A DNA stretch of 6,686 nucleotides from Actinomycetes bacterium (lineage in GTDB: Bacteria; Actinomycetota; Acidimicrobiia; Acidimicrobiales; Acidimicrobiaceae), in NCBI GenBank assembly GCA_021823385.1, contig JAKAOC010000132.1, positions 1 through 6,686 on the forward strand. The letters are read 5' to 3'. Positions 4,881 to 6,686 of this stretch are shown piece by piece. How positions within the stretch are numbered: position 1 is the stretch's first letter; every line of letters begins with the position of its first letter. The translations under genes and the position numbers were made by a program. The notes under the pieces were generated by a model. That model saw only the letters and a list, made by a program, of their open reading frames with translations. It had not been told where the DNA came from and did no database searches.

Positions 4881-5690
4881 ATGGCCTTGGATTTGCCTGC
4901 GCTGAACCTTCGCGCCGGCTCAATAGAGGTGGATGGAACCCGTGTCGGCTATGCCGAGGCGGGCCAGGGCCGGGAGTTGCTCCTGGTTCCGGGCTGGTCG
5001 CTTCCACCCCGCATTTACACCGATTCCGTTGCTCGCCTTGCAGCTCGCGGCTTTCGCGTCGTGATCCCGGAGATCTACGGATCCCGTTCCCGCTTCGACC
5101 TTTCGGGGGGCATCTGCACTGCGGCCGGCCTGCTCGCCTCGTTTGGCGCCGCAGTTTTCCAGGGGCGGAGCTACGATCTCGTGGGCCATTCCCTTGGCGG
5201 TGGCTTTTCCATCTGCGTAACGGCGGCCCAGCCGGACCTGGTGCGGCGCCTGGTTCTCATCTCCTCCGTCGGTGATCCAACCTGGACCGATCGGTCGGGG
5301 CGCCCTTCGCGGATGTCCAGCCGCCCTCTGCAGGACTGGGCTGGCGCATTTGTGGCCGATATGCGCAAGACGAGAGAGCGCGGCAGAAATGTCCCACGAG
5401 TTGTAGTCGAGTCCCTGAGAGAGATGGGTCGCAATCCCGGACGAGTCCTTCAGTGCGCAATGCTGGCACGCCGCGCAGACCTTCGTCCCGAGCTGAGCAG
5501 GATCGCCTCGCTGGGCATCCGCACCCTGGCCATCTGGACCCAGGACGACGTTGTCATCCCGCGGGAAAGCTTTCTCGGCCTGGCCTCACTGGCCGGGGCG
5601 TCGACGCTGGAGCTTGCCGGCTCCCACGGCTGGATCTTCACCTCGGGCGAGGAGTTCGCAGCTGTCGTGGGGGACTTCCTGCTCGACTGA
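4881..5690 (+). CDS. Alpha/beta-fold hydrolase
   Basis: This 269-residue protein is of usual length for a cytoplasmic alpha/beta hydrolase of the esterase/lipase type. It opens with the two antiparallel strands 'SIEVDGTRVGYAEAGQG' (14-30), then the oxyanion segment LLLVPGW (33-39). The nucleophile elbow is GHSLGG with S104, the acid lies in WTQDDVVIP (D222 or more likely D223), and the histidine is H249 in GSHGW. All three catalytic positions are present, so it should be active, but the substrate cannot be told. A TTG-initiated frame is open from 4767. I chose ATG 4881 because homology-like sequence begins just after it and a G-rich stretch (4871-4876) precedes it, while the extra 38 residues look like untranslated DNA. 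The NUDIX gene follows 50 bp later on the same strand, and the pair may be co-transcribed. Confidence 0.88.
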   Translation: MALDLPALNLRAGSIEVDGTRVGYAEAGQGRELLLVPGWSLPPRIYTDSVARLAARGFRVVIPEIYGSRSRFDLSGGICTAAGLLASFGAAVFQGRSYDLVGHSLGGGFSICVTAAQPDLVRRLVLISSVGDPTWTDRSGRPSRMSSRPLQDWAGAFVADMRKTRERGRNVPRVVVESLREMGRNPGRVLQCAMLARRADLRPELSRIASLGIRTLAIWTQDDVVIPRESFLGLASLAGASTLELAGSHGWIFTSGEEFAAVVGDFLLD

Positions 5691-5728
5691 GGCGTTGGCC
5701 CGGGCTCCCCCGACTCGTTCCCATCGGG

Positions 5729-5734
5729 TAGCTT
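5729..5734 (+). promoter_or_regulatory. Possible -10 element of the NUDIX gene
   Basis: TAGCTT lies exactly 6 nt before the ATG at 5741 in the 50-bp gap after the alpha/beta hydrolase gene. This is the same spacing as before the GntR gene and could give a leaderless mRNA. GGTGGT directly before the ATG is too close to be a normal Shine-Dalgarno sequence. No -35 is evident. Confidence 0.3.
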
Positions 5735-5740
5735 GGTGGT

Positions 5741-6589
5741 ATGGAACCACGCGAGGCCGCGACCGTCATGCTGCTGCGCAACCGCAACGGGTCAGGTGTC
5801 GAGGTCTTCATGCTGAGGCGCAACCTGACGCTGGACTTCGTTGGCGGAGCCTACGTCTTTCCGGGTGGCGCGGTCGATCCCCACGATGGGACCGTGGCGG
5901 GGGACGCCTCACTATTCGCAGGCAGCGATGTCGCCTGCTCACAGGTCCTCGGGTTGCCGAACCTCGGGAGCCGTTTCTGGGTCGCCGCCATACGTGAGTG
6001 TTTCGAGGAGGCGGGAATCCTGATCGCCTCACGAAATGGATCGGTGCTCTCTTTCGATGATGCCGAGGAGCGTGCCCTTTTTGATGGCTACCGGCGCGCC
6101 TTGAACTCCAAGGAGACGAGCTTCGAGGCAATCCTCCGGGCAGAAGGGCTTCGTCTCGAGGTGGAGGGCGTGGTTTACTTCGCCCACTGGATCACGCCGG
6201 AAGGTGCGCCTCGCAGGTACGATACGCGCTTTTTCGTGGCGGCGGCGCCTGAGCACCAGGTTGGCCTGCACGACAATGGCGAAACCGTGGCAAACGTGTG
6301 GATCGCACCCGGCGACGCGCTGGAGCGCTATCGCGCGGGTGACTTCGACCTGATTCTGCCCACCATCAAGAATCTCGAGGCTCTCGCCCGCTACCCTGAT
6401 GTCGCCTCGGCCTTGGCGGATGCCAGAACCTTTAGAGATCTCCCAGCCATCGCGCCTCGAATGCTCATGGAGGATGGCGAGCTGCGGGTGCTGCTTCCGG
6501 GAGAGGAAGGCTTCGAGCGAGCCTCCGCGGCCGGGCTGCAGGCAGGTGCACCATTGCCGGGGCGGCCTGGGGGTCCGGCAATCAGCTGA
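5741..6589 (+). CDS. NUDIX hydrolase, NUDT19-like with split Nudix box
   Basis: This 282-residue protein begins EAATVMLLRN and 'VEVFMLRRN...FVGGAYVFPGGAVDPHD', the usual opening strands and the first glycines (G42-G43) of a Nudix domain. The catalytic part of the Nudix box, RECFEEAGI (85-93), follows only after about 40 extra residues instead of directly. Such an insertion, together with the 'AYVFPGG' and 'FWVAAIRECFEEAGIL' segments, is typical of the NUDT19/RP2p branch, whose mammalian member hydrolyses CoA and acyl-CoA. E86, E89 and E90 should bind the metal. The C-terminal part (about 195-260) is the helical region common in this branch. Activity on CoA esters is plausible and would fit the acyl-CoA theme at the left edge, but the substrate is inference. 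The reading frame ends in a convergent overlap with a minus-strand frame. Confidence 0.9.
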   Translation: MEPREAATVMLLRNRNGSGVEVFMLRRNLTLDFVGGAYVFPGGAVDPHDGTVAGDASLFAGSDVACSQVLGLPNLGSRFWVAAIRECFEEAGILIASRNGSVLSFDDAEERALFDGYRRALNSKETSFEAILRAEGLRLEVEGVVYFAHWITPEGAPRRYDTRFFVAAAPEHQVGLHDNGETVANVWIAPGDALERYRAGDFDLILPTIKNLEALARYPDVASALADARTFRDLPAIAPRMLMEDGELRVLLPGEEGFERASAAGLQAGAPLPGRPGGPAIS

Positions 6590-6686
6590 GATTGTCAGCG
6601 CCTCCGCGCAGCTGCTTCTCCAAGGCTGCAAGTCGAGAGGTGCAGCTCGACATGTCTGCAATCGGGGCCACGTTTTCGGCGAGCTC
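6582..6686 (-). CDS. C-terminal end of an unidentified protein, cut by the window edge
   Basis: The minus strand is open from the right edge to a TGA at 6584-6582. It gives 34 residues that include SRLAALEKQLRGGADNLS at the end. The heptad-like LAALEKQL suggests a helical or coiled-coil C-terminus, and third codon positions are mostly G or C (about 70 percent by my count). It would converge on the NUDIX gene and overlap its end by 8 bp. I do not recognise the family. With only 34 codons, a non-coding stretch that stays open by chance cannot be excluded. Confidence 0.45.
   Translation of the reverse strand, partial: ELAENVAPIADMSSCTSRLAALEKQLRGGADNLS

Overview
The window is GC-rich and gene-dense. 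It reads as the chromosome of a GC-rich actinobacterium. The evidence is a paired Get3/ArsA-like ATPase operon of the kind known from mycobacteria and Streptomyces, a GTG start, and several starts that look leaderless. The DUF929 neighbour makes me lean towards an Acidimicrobiia-like or other deep lineage rather than Streptomyces or Mycobacterium, but this is inference only. I see no mobile element, CRISPR array, rRNA or origin.

Left part (1-1200): the first 46 codons of a leftward adenylate-forming (acyl-CoA ligase-like) gene diverge from a rightward FadR/FCD-type GntR regulator. A perfect 15-bp inverted repeat plus an extra half-site lie in the 87-bp gap between them and are a plausible operator. 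The GntR gene ends at a strong hairpin (1018-1045) that it shares with a leftward tRNA-Pro(CGG) gene carrying an encoded CCA.

Centre (1228-4636, all leftward): this strand is read in the order DUF929 membrane-anchored thioredoxin-fold protein, BagA-like ATPase, BagB-like ATPase, then a stand-alone atypical receiver protein. The first three are tightly packed (24-bp gap, then an 11-bp overlap) and are almost certainly one operon. The receiver follows after 51 bp and may have its own leaderless promoter. The two ATPases have complementary defects. The A protein has the signature lysine but no switch-I aspartate, and the B protein has the aspartate but no signature lysine. They are therefore likely to form an obligate heterodimer with one composite ATP site. 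The DUF929 protein puts a CxxC thioredoxin-like domain outside the membrane.

Right part (4637-6686): a divergent promoter region (4637-4880) separates this operon from a rightward pair, an alpha/beta hydrolase and a NUDT19-like NUDIX hydrolase with a long insertion in its Nudix box. At the right edge, an open frame on the minus strand converges on and slightly overlaps the NUDIX gene, and is probably the C-terminus of another gene. A NUDIX gene near a BagAB-like pair recalls the mycobacterial Rv3672c-Rv3680 neighbourhood. No dramatic new system is evident. The most interesting unit is the DUF929-BagA-BagB(-receiver) operon.
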